Part shown: positions 11,579-22,010 of the stretch, piece after piece
Layout of the letters: every line of letters begins with the position of its first letter
How positions within the stretch are numbered: the stretch's first letter is position 1
NCBI GenBank assembly: GCA_030549205.1
Contig: JAUKTV010000020.1
Span: forward strand, 1 to 64,000
DNA from: Apiosordaria backusii
Lineage: Eukaryota > Ascomycota > Sordariomycetes > Sordariales > Lasiosphaeriaceae
DNA: 64,000 nt
Direction: 5' to 3'
Position numbers and translations under genes: made by a program
Notes under the pieces: generated by a model
The model's database searches: none
Told to the model about the DNA's origin: nothing
Seen by the model: only the letters and a program-made list of their open reading frames with translations

Positions 11579-12128
11579 TTATCTCCTCCTCGGAATCACA
11601 GCCGCATAATCAAACACATCCTTCTCATGCTTCAGGGTCTGTCTAAACCGAGCATAAACATAACCCAGCCCAATACACCCCGAGATCAAAGCCATCAAGA
11701 AACCTCCCAAAAAGGAATCGACAAGACTCTGTCCACCGGAAGACTGATGTCTCTGCTTCCCCACAGGTGATGTTTGGAACCACAACCCTAACACAGCGAG
11801 TATTCCCATAATTAATGAAATCGCCCCCTGGAACTCAAGCGAGGTTCCAACCTTAGTAGCCCATGATGCTGACCCTGCACTTTTCCCGCTCTTGACAGCA
11901 GTAGTTGTATCGGATCTCGTATGTCCCCGACCACTGCCATCCGCATTCCTATCATTGCGGTACCCGGCAAGTGCCCCAACCTTGAACTTTTGCATCGTTT
12001 CGGTGGCATCATCGCCATGGCCGGCGTAGTCGTATGGCTCCGTGGCATCGGTGCCGGCACATTCAACAAGAACGTCGATTCCGCCAGGGTCATCATGGAT
12101 GATGTGGACGATGTCGGTAGTTTCTTGT
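11579..12128 (-). CDS. Hypothetical membrane protein, 5' end unresolved
   Basis: An open minus-strand frame of about 183 codons ends at 11579. It has no early in-frame ATG, so it is probably a downstream exon; GCTAACCGCACAAG just before 12127 looks like a branch point and acceptor. The protein has an acidic Gly/Asp/Thr-rich first half, a hydrophobic segment around ISLIMGILAVLGLWF, a second around FLGGFLMALISGCIGLGYVY, and a basic tail ending IPRRR. Two membrane spans with a short loop are likely. An open frame at 12196-12387 could supply an upstream exon, but I found no phase-matched splice. I do not recognise the family, and the model may be wrong. Confidence 0.4.
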
Positions 12129-12836
12129 GCGGTTAGCAATTAGATCACCGGGATTGTCAAAGTTCTTGTTGGCCCAGTTGCAAGTGAATAACAAACTAAT
12201 TTACTGTTGAAACACCATTACCGCCTGCTTGAGGCGGTGACTGTCGATTGTGGTGATGCCGCTCACAGCCACGGACGGTCGTTACACCGCATCGCAGGGC
12301 ATCATACACTGACCGTGCCAAAAGCGGAGAAGTAAATCCGGTATGACCGGCAGTGCATCTTGAACTCCGACGACCTGTAAGGCCCAATCCGTCTGCTCGT
12401 AACCGCGTTTTGACCCATTAGTCTGTGCCGTCGCCGAGCAGTTGAGGACGGCTGTGAGCAAAAGTGGGGCGTCGATTCAGGGGTCGTTGTGGATACGCTG
12501 TGGAAGTAAATAAACCCCTAGCCAGGGGTTCAATGCCAGGGTTTAGGGGTAAGGGACAAGCATAAGTTTTGTGCCGAGTTCAAAGATAAAGAGATGTTAA
12601 CCTTTAATAGTTCTTTTGCCAAACGTAAAAAGTTACTGAAGTTGTTCCTGGCGCCTGCGCTATGATTCAAAGTCTATAAAATGGCCTGCAGATTTCAGAA
12701 TCTATCCATCCCTCTTCGTGTGAAGAATGCTTCTACATGGTACAGAAACATAAGAAATGAGTCTTAAAAAGAAAAAATAGAAAGGAAAATGAGATCTGAG
12801 ACTCCAATCAAATGCAAGGCATAAGAAAAGGAAATT
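12129..12836. other. Intergenic with a short inverted repeat
   Basis: About 700 bases between the membrane-protein frame and the P450 relic. At 12513-12530 AACCCCT and AGGGGTT form a 7-bp stem with a 4-base loop, next to a GGGTTTAGGGGTAAGGG stretch. It also holds the unplaced open frame 12196-12387 on the minus strand. No complete gene is supported. Confidence 0.4.
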
Positions 12837-13819
12837 TCATATTCCACCCCTCTTCGACGCCCATTCTGTTCTCCTCGTAGCACTGCCGTAAAAGTTGAGA
12901 GGCCGAGTGACCAAGAACTCTGGATCGTAGACGACGGCCTCGGGCGACGTGTCTTTAAAGCTGTAGTTGTAGACCAGTTCTGCCAAAATCATCTTCATTT
13001 CGGCCAAAGCAAGATTGAATCCCACGCACCCTCTCTTGCCCACAGCAAAGGGTGTGTAGAGCCCTTTGCGGGCTGCCTGGGCGGCAAATCCCTGCTCGAG
13101 CCACCTTTCTGGGTCGAACTTCAACGGATTGTCCCAGTGGGCAGGGTTCTTGTGCAAGCTTGGAAAGCAAGTAGTAACGGCTGAGCCCTCCGGTATGAAA
13201 TAGCCACCGGGCAAAATGATATCCTTCCTTGCGTTCCTCGTTGTCTGGAAACTCGGGCTGTGCAGCCTCTGCGTTTCTTTGACAAAGCAATCGAGAAACT
13301 TCATGGCATGCAACTGGTCGTAGCTCCAGTCGTTCTCGCCATCTGCACCATGGTCGACAAGCTCTTGTATGAGTCGCTCCTGGTTACCGGGGTATTTGAC
13401 CAGTGCATAGAGGGCCCATGATAGTAACGAGGCGCTGGTGGTAAAGCCAGCACCTAGAACCGCTACCGTGTTGCCAAAAGCACCGGCTCCGGTAGGCCCT
13501 GTCCCTTGTCGTCTCTAACACGGCTCAGATAGTCGGCAACACACGTTGCTTTGATGGAAGCCGTCGGGTCCGTGAGTGACAATGTCTCCCTGTCAGGTGT
13601 GGAGCATTCGTTCAGAGCCCGGGCAGTCTCAGCCCAAAGCTCATCCCGAACTGTACGAAGTCGGGCTGCATCCCCAAACGGCAAACGTCCGTACCGCGCG
13701 GGTCGTAGTGACACCTTCTTCATGAGATGTAGATACTGCCCAAACAACCGGATACCTAATACTAGTGTCACTTTGTCTCTCAACTCTACTACGTGCACCC
13801 TTTGGCTGCACCGACTCAC
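12837..13819 (-). pseudogene. Cytochrome P450, 5'-truncated and frameshifted
   Basis: The 3' part is a clear P450. An I-helix segment (LGAGFTTSASLL) is encoded near 13440, then ETQR (ExxR of the K helix), a PERW segment, and the heme-binding loop FAVGKRGCVG that fits FxxGxRxCxG. The upstream part (13819 to about 13516) continues the family sequence (LRPARYGRLPFGDAARLR) in another frame. The join at about 13497-13516 (minus GACGACAAGGGACAGGG) needs a one-base shift, and no intron of usual size fits. The N-terminal part is missing: the next gene ends at 14117, leaving room for fewer than 100 codons where about 200 are expected. It would have been a membrane-anchored heme monooxygenase. I treat it as a pseudogene, with a sequencing error possible for the shift but not for the truncation. 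Confidence 0.75.
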
Positions 13820-14116
13820 ACACCGTACTCAACAAGCCACCTTCAGACGATCCCTCTCAGACGAGGTCGAGTCCCGTGATTCGTCACACCAATAATGCAC
13901 GCACATGCAAGGAGACTGCAAAATCATCTGATTCATCTATTTCTGATTCAGTTATTGAGGTTTCTTACCGGAAGTCCTGCTTCTACATGTACCTTTCCCA
14001 ACGCTCTTCCGGAGAGCGTAACCCATTCTACAATTCTATGTTGTATGCATCAAGCCCTTGTATATATCCTACCCCTGTCTTTCTTCCATCTTGTTCGTCT
14101 CAATAGGTAATACCTA
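13820..14116. other. Intergenic, no gene seen
   Basis: About 300 bases between the broken 5' end of the P450 relic and the stop codon of the next minus-strand gene. No P450 N-terminal sequence was recognised here. Confidence 0.4.
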
Positions 14117-15268
14117 CTAGTGATAGCCGCTACGACCGCTAGGAGGAGCAACCCCACGGCTCGGAGGGGGAGCGGCACCACCGCGGGAAGAATGAGAGTC
14201 AGAGACACTGCTACCGTAACGAGGATCAGGAGCAGTACCGTAGCGGGAAGGGGCAGGGGCAGAAGGAGAAGAACGTCCGATGTGCCGGGTAGTGGGTGGA
14301 GGGGCACTGCCGCGGGTAGAAGAAGCAGAACGGGAACTGCTGTATCCGGAGCTGCTGGGACGGCTAGAAGAGGGACTCGGAGTCCTGCCCAAACCAGTGC
14401 CAGCCTTTGAAAGATCCCTGTAAGGAAGAGTAACGCGGTTCCGTTGCTCATCGACGACGTGGACGACTCGGGAAAATCTTTCGGCCCAGAAACGACCATT
14501 CTCGAGCGGGAGGTTACGATAAACAATGACCTTGGAGCTGGTGCGGTCGCGGCCAGCTCGGGCGGTGCGTCGGGCGTCAAAGAACTTGCCAATAACGTCA
14601 TGAAAGCCTGGCCGGCCGTGCTTCCAGTCGATGTAAGTCGCTCCCCGCTCGGCCTGCATGCTGATTCTCTCGTATTCCTCCTCGGGTTTCGCGGATTCGC
14701 CGTCGGGGCCGGTGATGCCGACAATTTCCCAGCCCACACAGCGTGCCATGTAGGCTCGGATGAAGGCCTGAGTAACCCAGTCGCGGCATCCGTCAAGGGC
14801 ACCCCCCTTAACCTCGCGGAAATTGAACATCCTCATGTCGGTGTCGGTGTCGGGCCGGCCGATGATCAAGCGCATGAAGTCGCCGAGGGTGAAGTTGGGA
14901 TTGGTGACCCTAAACTCGAAGCCGGCAGAGGCGATACGCGTCTGCGTGACATAGTCACAGAGCTTGATCTGGCAAACTCCGCAGTTATCGTCCCTGGTTT
15001 TTGCGCCCTCTCCAGCCTCCATTGATACGCGTGCGGCATTGATAACACGACGGTTACCTGCAACCTTTTGGGCGTTGAGGTTGACCTTGAAGATGACGTG
15101 GGGCTTGGTCTCACTGCTGGCTAGGAACTCGACGGTGAAATGCCTGATGCGCTGTTGCAGAGCCCACGCCAAGTCTGGGTAACTCCGACTTGCATTCTCA
15201 ACATCGCGCCCATCGTAAACCTGGGCGCCCTCATTGGTAATATACCGTGCGGGTTCGTATCCAGACAT
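14117..15268 (-). CDS. Hypothetical protein with Ser/Pro/Gly-rich tail
   Basis: A 383-residue single-exon protein. I chose the ATG at 15268 (MSGYEPARYI) over one 36 codons upstream, because the upstream extension is a run of Ile/Leu/Ser that reads like translated 5' UTR. Residues 1 to about 275 look globular, with VNLNAQKVAGNR, FTLGDFMRLIIG and GCRDWVTQAFIRAYM. The GCRxW segment after a strand-rich N-terminus recalls the fungal DUF7770 family, which I cannot confirm. From about residue 285 the chain is low-complexity Ser/Pro/Arg/Gly and probably disordered. Function unknown. Codon use resembles the neighbouring real genes, and the long frame on the opposite strand is its shadow. Confidence 0.7.
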   Translation of the reverse strand: MSGYEPARYITNEGAQVYDGRDVENASRSYPDLAWALQQRIRHFTVEFLASSETKPHVIFKVNLNAQKVAGNRRVINAARVSMEAGEGAKTRDDNCGVCQIKLCDYVTQTRIASAGFEFRVTNPNFTLGDFMRLIIGRPDTDTDMRMFNFREVKGGALDGCRDWVTQAFIRAYMARCVGWEIVGITGPDGESAKPEEEYERISMQAERGATYIDWKHGRPGFHDVIGKFFDARRTARAGRDRTSSKVIVYRNLPLENGRFWAERFSRVVHVVDEQRNRVTLPYRDLSKAGTGLGRTPSPSSSRPSSSGYSSSRSASSTRGSAPPPTTRHIGRSSPSAPAPSRYGTAPDPRYGSSVSDSHSSRGGAAPPPSRGVAPPSGRSGYH

Positions 15269-16060
15269 GTTGCTTTCGCCAGGAAAGTCAAGTAAAAGTA
15301 GTAGTATACAACTGAGAGAATAGGTAAACTGTGAACTGTAGAGTTGAGTGATGATGATGAATATCGTATGTTTCACTGGAAGCCAAAGGGCTTTAATACT
15401 TCTTCAGACTCGATGATGATCAGGCCGGATACGAGAGACGTCCGCGTCCGGGCTGGCTGCCCGGCACGGCGGTCTCGTGCCGGAGCCGTATAGCCATTAT
15501 TAGAGCAAGTGATGCTAAAAGTGGTAGACCAAGGCCCATATGTTTCGGTCATGGTCCTGTTTTTTTGCAGACATGCGTCCTTGAAATTCAAAATGTTTCC
15601 TATTCCAGCTGGTAGCAACCAACAACACCATTAACCCCTTGGTCCAGAAATAGGTCTTGTTGGCCAACCAGTCATTTCACACCACCGTCTTGAGGCTTGG
15701 CTTCAACCAACAACAATACGCTCACGCCGTCCAAGAGGTTTGCTGATATGGGGGGTAGCTAGGTACGTAAAGAAAAGTAAAAGAACCATATCTTACAATC
15801 TTAAGTCCTTCTTAGGATCAATTCAGACCAAATCCGGTATTAAAATTCATAAAACAGGGCCTCGTTCTATTTTTATTTTGCAAAAAGCAATCCCTTCAAC
15901 CAACACCAAACATACATAACTGCATTCCCTTTCACACTGTATGCATGCCAAGCCTTTTTTTATCTTACATATCGTTAATTCCGGATTTCCCCCACCAAAC
16001 CTGATTTCTTTTTGTTTTCTTTTTCTTTTCCCCAAACCAAACCGTTTTTCCATCATCAAA
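15269..16060. promoter_or_regulatory. Divergent intergenic region
   Basis: About 790 bases between two start codons on opposite strands, so it should hold both promoters. It contains a minus-strand open frame (15373-15618) without recognisable features and a pyrimidine-rich tract (TTTCTTTTTCTTTTCCCC) just before the ATG at 16061, typical of fungal 5' leaders. Confidence 0.4.
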
Positions 16061-17002
16061 ATGCCGCCAACACCGCCAAACGACCGGAATGCTGCTGTGA
16101 GACAATTCGCCCAGACGCTTGATAAAGACGAAGAGCTCTTCAAGCTAGGACAGTATTCCTTCCGCCCCTTCTTCCCCTACCCGCCTAATACCCCTCGCGT
16201 CTTCGTCAAGGTCGGCGGAGTAGAATTCAAGCAGGGCGAGGGAGACATGCAAAAGATTGCATATGAGTGGATGCGCCGGGAACGCGAGAGGGATCCAACC
16301 TGCAACATCTACGTCCCCGAAGTCTTCAAGATATTCACCAAGGGAGGAGGCTTAACCTTCATCATCATGGAACTCCTCGACAAGGCAAAACCCGTCGAAC
16401 ATCAGCTGAGAACACTTGACGATGCCACCTGGGACCGCAATGAGCCCATATACTACCGCATGATCGCCGACGGAATTCACAGGCTGAGTCGCATCCCGGT
16501 TCCCCAGGGAGCGACCCCGGGGCCGTTCACCCAAGGTGAACGCAGGCTAAAACACATCCTCTTCAAAGACCACGAAGCCCCGATTGTCTACCCTACCGTT
16601 CAGGACTTGGAGGACCACCTAAACAGAATCGTGATAAGAATGCCTAAATACCGCAGGAAACCCGACCAGGCGCCGCGGATCACTTTCGAAACGGACCTCA
16701 CGTTTTGCTACACAGACTTCAATGACGAGAACTTCATGATTGAGACGGAGGCTGACGGTCGTCCTCGCCTATACATTATCGACTTTGAGCACGCTTCCTT
16801 CTTGCCCATCAGCTTCCTCGCCTACCCTGTTTATATGCCTCAGTCTTTGAACAGATGGGAACATGTCACCAAGTGGGTGGCCGAAAGGTTTGGGGATTCG
16901 CTACCGCAGACCAACGTCAAGTTGATGGATGAGGTTCGGGCTTTGTGGGTCATGTCTGGGTCCACGATTGGACTTACGGAGGCGCAGAGGCAGCGTTCAT
17001 AA
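16061..17002 (+). CDS. APH / kinase-like fold protein
   Basis: 313 residues, one exon. The ATG at 16061 (MPPTPPNDR) follows a pyrimidine-rich leader; an upstream in-frame ATG at 15941 would add an unlikely Phe-rich extension. The protein has the outline of fungal aminoglycoside-phosphotransferase-like kinases: an N-lobe with VFVKVGGVEF (possible nucleotide-binding Lys), a hinge region FIIMELLD, and a catalytic loop CYTDFNDENFMI, where Asp and Asn fit HxDxxxxN but the His is Tyr. A metal-binding IDFEHA (DFG-like) follows. Such proteins phosphorylate small molecules or are of unknown substrate in fungi. It is a cytosolic enzyme by the absence of signal or membrane segments. Confidence 0.75.
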   Translation: MPPTPPNDRNAAVRQFAQTLDKDEELFKLGQYSFRPFFPYPPNTPRVFVKVGGVEFKQGEGDMQKIAYEWMRRERERDPTCNIYVPEVFKIFTKGGGLTFIIMELLDKAKPVEHQLRTLDDATWDRNEPIYYRMIADGIHRLSRIPVPQGATPGPFTQGERRLKHILFKDHEAPIVYPTVQDLEDHLNRIVIRMPKYRRKPDQAPRITFETDLTFCYTDFNDENFMIETEADGRPRLYIIDFEHASFLPISFLAYPVYMPQSLNRWEHVTKWVAERFGDSLPQTNVKLMDEVRALWVMSGSTIGLTEAQRQRS

Positions 17003-18350
17003 ATGGAAACAGCAAATGCACATATTGTCTGCTTCGTGTTATATCAGGGAATGAGGCGCTGTTTTCCTTGTTTTTTTTTGTTTTTTCTTTTGGCTTCTTA
17101 AAATCGAAAAATGAAATTCTGGGCCCTGCCAAGGGCGCTTAAATAACCCAGCCAGCCTCTTGTCCCCACCAGTGTTCAATCACTGCAATCAGAGATGGAT
17201 CTGAGACTCGATTGTGGCTAGGAAAACATATCCAGTTAAGGTAAATTATTAAGTAATACTATTACTTTAGTGTTAGCAATAAGTCTATAGATATTAGATT
17301 AAGAAATAGATAGTAATTATTTCTTTTAAGATTTTAATAGTCCTTATTTAAAAAGTCCCGTTATATTAAAGTTCACTAAAGACAGCAATAAGGACAGATT
17401 GGATAAATGGTTAAACATAAATAGCATTCTGGAATCACCATTACCTTCAATATCGATAGAAGCAGACAACGTGGGGCGCTTCGGCGCCACAATGTTGAAC
17501 CCAAGCCTCCAGGACGACCACGTCGGTCACTTGACTGGTAAGTCGCATGTTCTATGGGAAGGCTTTTCGATTACGTGAGTGGGCACATCTGACAGACTTC
17601 CCTAGCTCTGAAATACAGCACCCCAACTCTGTCAACCCCTACTACACCCGGCTTAGATCCTTTTCCGGACGATATTTCAGTGCCTGGTACCCCGACATCG
17701 CTTTCTCTGCCTAAAGTCCACAGGGAACGAAATGGAAGCACCAGCAGGAATAGTCCCACCAGTAGGTAACCAATTTTATCGCTCAACATTAGCAGGCTAC
17801 GACCCCCGGCAATTAATTCAGCAGTCCGAATACAGGTTGCTGGGGTTGCCTCTGGGGGGGAGAGAAGAGGGCTTTGAAAAAGATATGTCACATGGTCTCG
17901 TACTATCAGGTACCCAAAACCCGGGCTCATAAGGCGATCGATAATGGGAACACTTGCAAGTCCAGTGTATTTCTGGTTTAGCCGAGCTATAAAACCCATT
18001 TTCCAACGAATACCGCTCTGGTTGCGATATCTGGGCAATGTATCAACAGAGCATCCGGCCGTTCCTCAGTACCTAAGCATGGTCTCAGTCACTTCAGTGA
18101 ATAATTCAAGGCTCAACGACAGAATCGTGATTTTCCAAAATATCAAGCTTGTTCGAGGTACCACCACGACTGTTGGGGTTTATCATTCAACCCTGACCCA
18201 TTCCTGCCTGGTATAACAACTTCTACACGGACCTCGGTGCTGGCAATATGGTTCAAGGCACATGGAAGTTGTTAACTTTGTGTAAAGACCAGAACCACAT
18301 CTATCCTGTTTGTCTCGCATTAGATTCCTACAAAACGACCAAACATGTTG
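17003..18350. other. Intergenic with AT-rich patch and doubtful frames
   Basis: From about 17225 to 17400 the DNA is AT-rich and resembles the RIP regions, so it is probably a small transposon scar; I saw no match to the LTRs at 6890 or 8262. From 17440 to 18250 composition is normal. A minus-strand frame (17571-18038) encodes a hydrophobic stretch (IGYLLVGLFLLVLPF) but has no good start, and + strand frames there are equally long. None is called as a gene. Part of the 3' end of the upstream minus-strand gene may lie here if it has a further intron (donor GTAAGT near 18360). Confidence 0.4.
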
Positions 18351-21179
18351 TCAAGCACTTACACAGATCCAGAAGGTTTCTTTGTAATACCCATTTGCTG
18401 CATACCACATGTCGTATGAGACACCCCATCGGCTTGGTCCATCGGTTGACCCACTGTCCGTTTTGACAGCAGTTGAGCTCCTGGCTTGGCCTGACCCGGC
18501 ATTCACGCTATGACTGGGTCCTTGTTTGGCTAGTAAGCCTTTGGCAGTGCTCGCAGAGCTTTTTTGCCGAGGCTGGGCTGTGGTCCGAAGAGTGAAGGAG
18601 TTCCGAAATCTGCTTAGTAGTTTATCCGCAAAGTCTATCATCAAACGTTGCCTGGTAATGGAGAGCTCTCTCATTGCGGATATCTGGTCACCGAGTTCCG
18701 CTTGAAAATTTGGGGAATAATCTTGTAGCATGGCGAGACATTCTTCATCTGGGAGACCACAAACATCCGAAAGGTATGCTGCCAGAAAGTCAACATCCTG
18801 CATGTATTCCTTGTGTAACGTTACGGTCGTCGAACTCCTCGGTCTGGTGGGTAAGTTCCTTTCAGACTTCCCATGTTGAACTTCGAAGTCGGTGTATATG
18901 ATTCGAAGTCGCTTGTATAAGGACATGTCCTCATCGGCTTGCCTGTCGGTCTCTGATAGATAAGGCCTTGGAAAGGGGGATTTGGGTTGATCTTTCGGAA
19001 TTTCGAGCGTTTCAGTTCTCTGTGTCTCATCGACTTCCAATACAATGGTCTCGTCGCTAACACTATAGACCAGACCGCATGTAACATTGTGACTTGATGC
19101 AATTGCGGGAAGATTAGCATTGACGCTGTCTCCAAAGCCGTGCCATAAACTCACCATGTGATCAGTTCGTCGCTTTTTCCTCGCGATGGTGCTTGGCAAG
19201 AAGGGCAGTTTTGCATCGTTTTCCGTTTTTGCCTTCGAAATATCATGCCCATGTAAAGTGTTGTACCAGGCTATATATGTGTTAGTGATGTGCGCTCACG
19301 CAACCCATCTCAGCGATGAAACAGGTAGGTTTGGAAATTGATGACTTGCCTTCATGACTTCTGTCCATGGCCTTGAGAGATCCAAGACGGTGGTGCCATC
19401 GGCATTCTCAAGATACCACTCATCTCGTTCGATCTTGCGAGTTCCAATGTCTTCGAACCTGTCTTTTAGAATAGACACGAATAACTTGTAGTAACTGTTA
19501 GAACCACAAAAGGTAAATTGCTGACTCGGTTCTGGGTCTTGTAACCTCTTTACTTATTGGGAAGAAATCGGAAACTTGAAGACTTGCCTCTTTTGACGTT
19601 ACAGTATCAAGAATGAGGCCCACCATCCTTCCCCGAGCATCGACGACCTCGACAGTTCGCCGTGATACTCCCCGTGGGTATGAAATCGGAGTTGCCAAAG
19701 TTTGCAAAGAGTCGACCTGCTCACGTAGGACCTGGATTTGCCCTTGCAGGTTTGCAATTATTCCCTTAAATTCGGCTATCTTCTGCGCAATTTCGAGCTC
19801 GCGTGTCTCGGAAAGAACTTGGTCGGGTTCGGCTACTTTACGGGCGGGTTGGGAGTCTCGTGGCTCTTGATCAAAACACGTCGTGTTAGACCCACGACGG
19901 ATCAATTTATGAAGCAGGTTATGTTATCCATAGAACTTTGCAACATCTTGGTATGGAGTGTTGAAAACAACCTGGAACGTTGGCAACTGAAGGGCCCCAA
20001 ATGCTGCTGGCTGCGGTGTCACGGGTCATCCCGAGCTCACGCCCAGAAACTCAAACAGAAAGAGACCAGCGATGGTTATATGTAAACTTACTCACCTGTT
20101 GCTCCTGTCGGCTTTTTGCCCCTTTCAGGTTTGGAACGAAGCCCTAGAAGTGCTACCGCGGCCGAAGCGGCAGTAGCAGCAGCAAAGTATTGCCACTGTT
20201 CGTTCTTGTGGCTGTCGGCGTAGTTGCACACTCCTTTGATAACGATGCAAGACATTCGTGGTGTATCCCATATTCCTGCTCCTTCCATCTCGAAAGCAAT
20301 AACCTTGTGTTCGCGGGAAATTCTGTCTCTGTCCTCGCCCGACCTCATAATCGCGTCACCAGACGCAATCACTCCAACATGAATCGCTAGCCCGTAATAT
20401 TGTGTTCCGTGGTCACTACTCCGAGACACCAGCTGTTCTTCCTCACAGCCGAGATCGATGCAAAGAGTTTTGGCAGCCGTCTCACAGATCCAGCCATCTG
20501 CACAAGTACAGGGATGCTTGGATCGGTGACGATGCTGGTATTTGGGCTCGAACAGTTTGTCCTGCGAGGCGCCAGGGTGTCGATATCTGGGCGGGCGTGT
20601 CCCCCTGCTCTGCCCTTCCATAACCTCTGCCTGCTGAAGGTCTATCAATAGTTGCGCAGTTTTATGCTCCAGCCGATCTCTGCCCTGGACAGTGCCAAGC
20701 TGGTTGAGCAAAGCCCTAACGTCCCTCTGTGCTCTCGGAAGACTGTCCTCGATTGTGGTTCTGACAATGAAATTCCCCGGGTATTGACGTCCAAAGTCAT
20801 ATTGGACGATGGACCTGCTAATGACAACATCGCCCAGACGGATGTCCTCATCATGTCCCGAAACTTCCGATGACGGCACACCTCCACAGATACCCACCAG
20901 AAGACAAAGTCGAATTCTGGAATAGCTGGACAAGAGGTCGCGGACAGCATCGGCGGCATTCACCCTGCCCAAACCAGGGAGAATAACGAGAACCACGTCA
21001 TCCTGGCCAATCCGCCCAGTCCTGTACTCATTCGTATCTTGGTGTGATTTTCCATAGGGGTCGCCGTCTGTGTCCCAAAACTTGTTAAAAAGGTATAAAA
21101 CTGCTTCAGCTTCGACCAGAAGAGCACAGATGATGGCGATTTCAAAATCGTCGCGGGTATCAGGCCGGTGTTCGGCCAT
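18351..21179 (-). CDS. PNP-like domain + coiled coil + ubiquitin-like domain + zinc cysteines
   Basis: Five exons give about 784 residues: 21179-20096, 19865-19588, 19484-19350, 19270-19155, 19092-18351; all phases fit. Exon 1 encodes a purine/uridine phosphorylase-like (PNP_UDP) domain: AIICALLVEAEAV, VLPGLGRVNAADA, LLVGICGGVPS and a C-terminal AFEMEGAGIW with VIKGVCNYAD. It is followed by a coiled coil (about 375-410), then a ubiquitin-like fold of the fungal ULD type (VEVVDARGRMVGL to TTLYMGMIFRR), then CPSC and CHNVTCG, a likely zinc ribbon created by splicing. The remaining ~240 residues are helical, then Ser/Thr-rich. Introns 2 and 3 start with GC (G/GCAAGT). In fungi PNP_UDP domains often head NLR-like receptors, where they may act as effectors; no NACHT or NB-ARC is present here. 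Function is inferred only. The 3' end could be extended by splicing. Confidence 0.75.
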
Positions 21180-22010
21180 CGTATTTATTGCCGAATGAAA
21201 AAGAAGGCGCAGAATCAAGCAATGCAAGAGGTTGAAGGTCAGCGAAATAGGGGAGATGAGAACTTAGGCGTGAAGGAAATGAGCAGAGGATCTCCGCACA
21301 GGTTGCCTCAAAGCGGTGAAGATTACGGTAGCTCTTTCCATCATATCTCTTAGGTTGTTCGCCTTATTGGAAGGGAAGCGACTTGAGCTGCATGAGAGTT
21401 CTGCACCGTCAAAAGCCACTGGCGCCCTGTCAGCAAATACCAATCGTGCCCGACCATCCCAAACTAATACAACATTGGCCAAGAAGCCTGCCTCACGTCT
21501 GCCTGCATGGGACAGCTCATCCACAATGCCGAGTTGGCCTCTGGCACAGGGGCTGACCATCAGGCGGTGACTGCCTGCCTGTGGTGGCGCATCATCAAGA
21601 GGACGTCTCCTTCTTGCCCGTTGACTCTGGTGATACGGGAATTCTCACAATCTGAAGCAAACCCACCACTGCAAAAGTCCACATGCTTCAAAAGGATCCA
21701 TTAAACCATTTTTTTCATACGCCTGATATGAGGTATATTACATCGCTTCCAATTCCACTGTGATAAACCGTGAGAGCAATGTGAAAATAAAACCATTTTT
21801 GCTTTGTTTTGTTGTTCCCCGTCCCTTCAACCAGAATTGTCTTGTCTATTGACGCCGCACCTGCCCACCCGCTAAAATCCGTGGCCTTCCGGTTTTCCGC
21901 TGCGGTAATGAGATAATTCCTCTCATCATCTCTTGTTAAGGGGTAACAAAAAGCAAAGTCATGGCCCCATCATCTCTTTCTACAACACATTCTCAACCAA
22001 AACCCGTCCC
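21180..22010. other. Intergenic, no gene seen
   Basis: About 830 bases upstream of the PNP-domain gene and downstream of the eIF3e stop. Small frames on both strands overlap one another and none has coding character. It should contain the promoter of the PNP-domain gene and the eIF3e 3' UTR. Confidence 0.5.

Noticed and set aside
12527..12555. Telomere-like GGGTTTAGGGGTAAGGG
   Set aside because: Only one imperfect unit pair, next to a small GGGGTT palindrome; not an array of TTAGGG.
14444..15025. 193-codon + strand frame
   Set aside because: Antisense of the hypothetical protein at 14117-15268, whose frame is twice as long and has a plausible leader.
15373..15618. 81-codon minus-strand frame upstream of the hypothetical gene
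   Set aside because: Lies in the 5' leader/promoter and shows no features.
17571..18038. 155-codon minus-strand frame with one hydrophobic stretch
   Set aside because: No ATG at its 5' end, similar-length frames on the other strand, no family recognised. It could be part of an unspliced 3' region of the PNP-domain gene.
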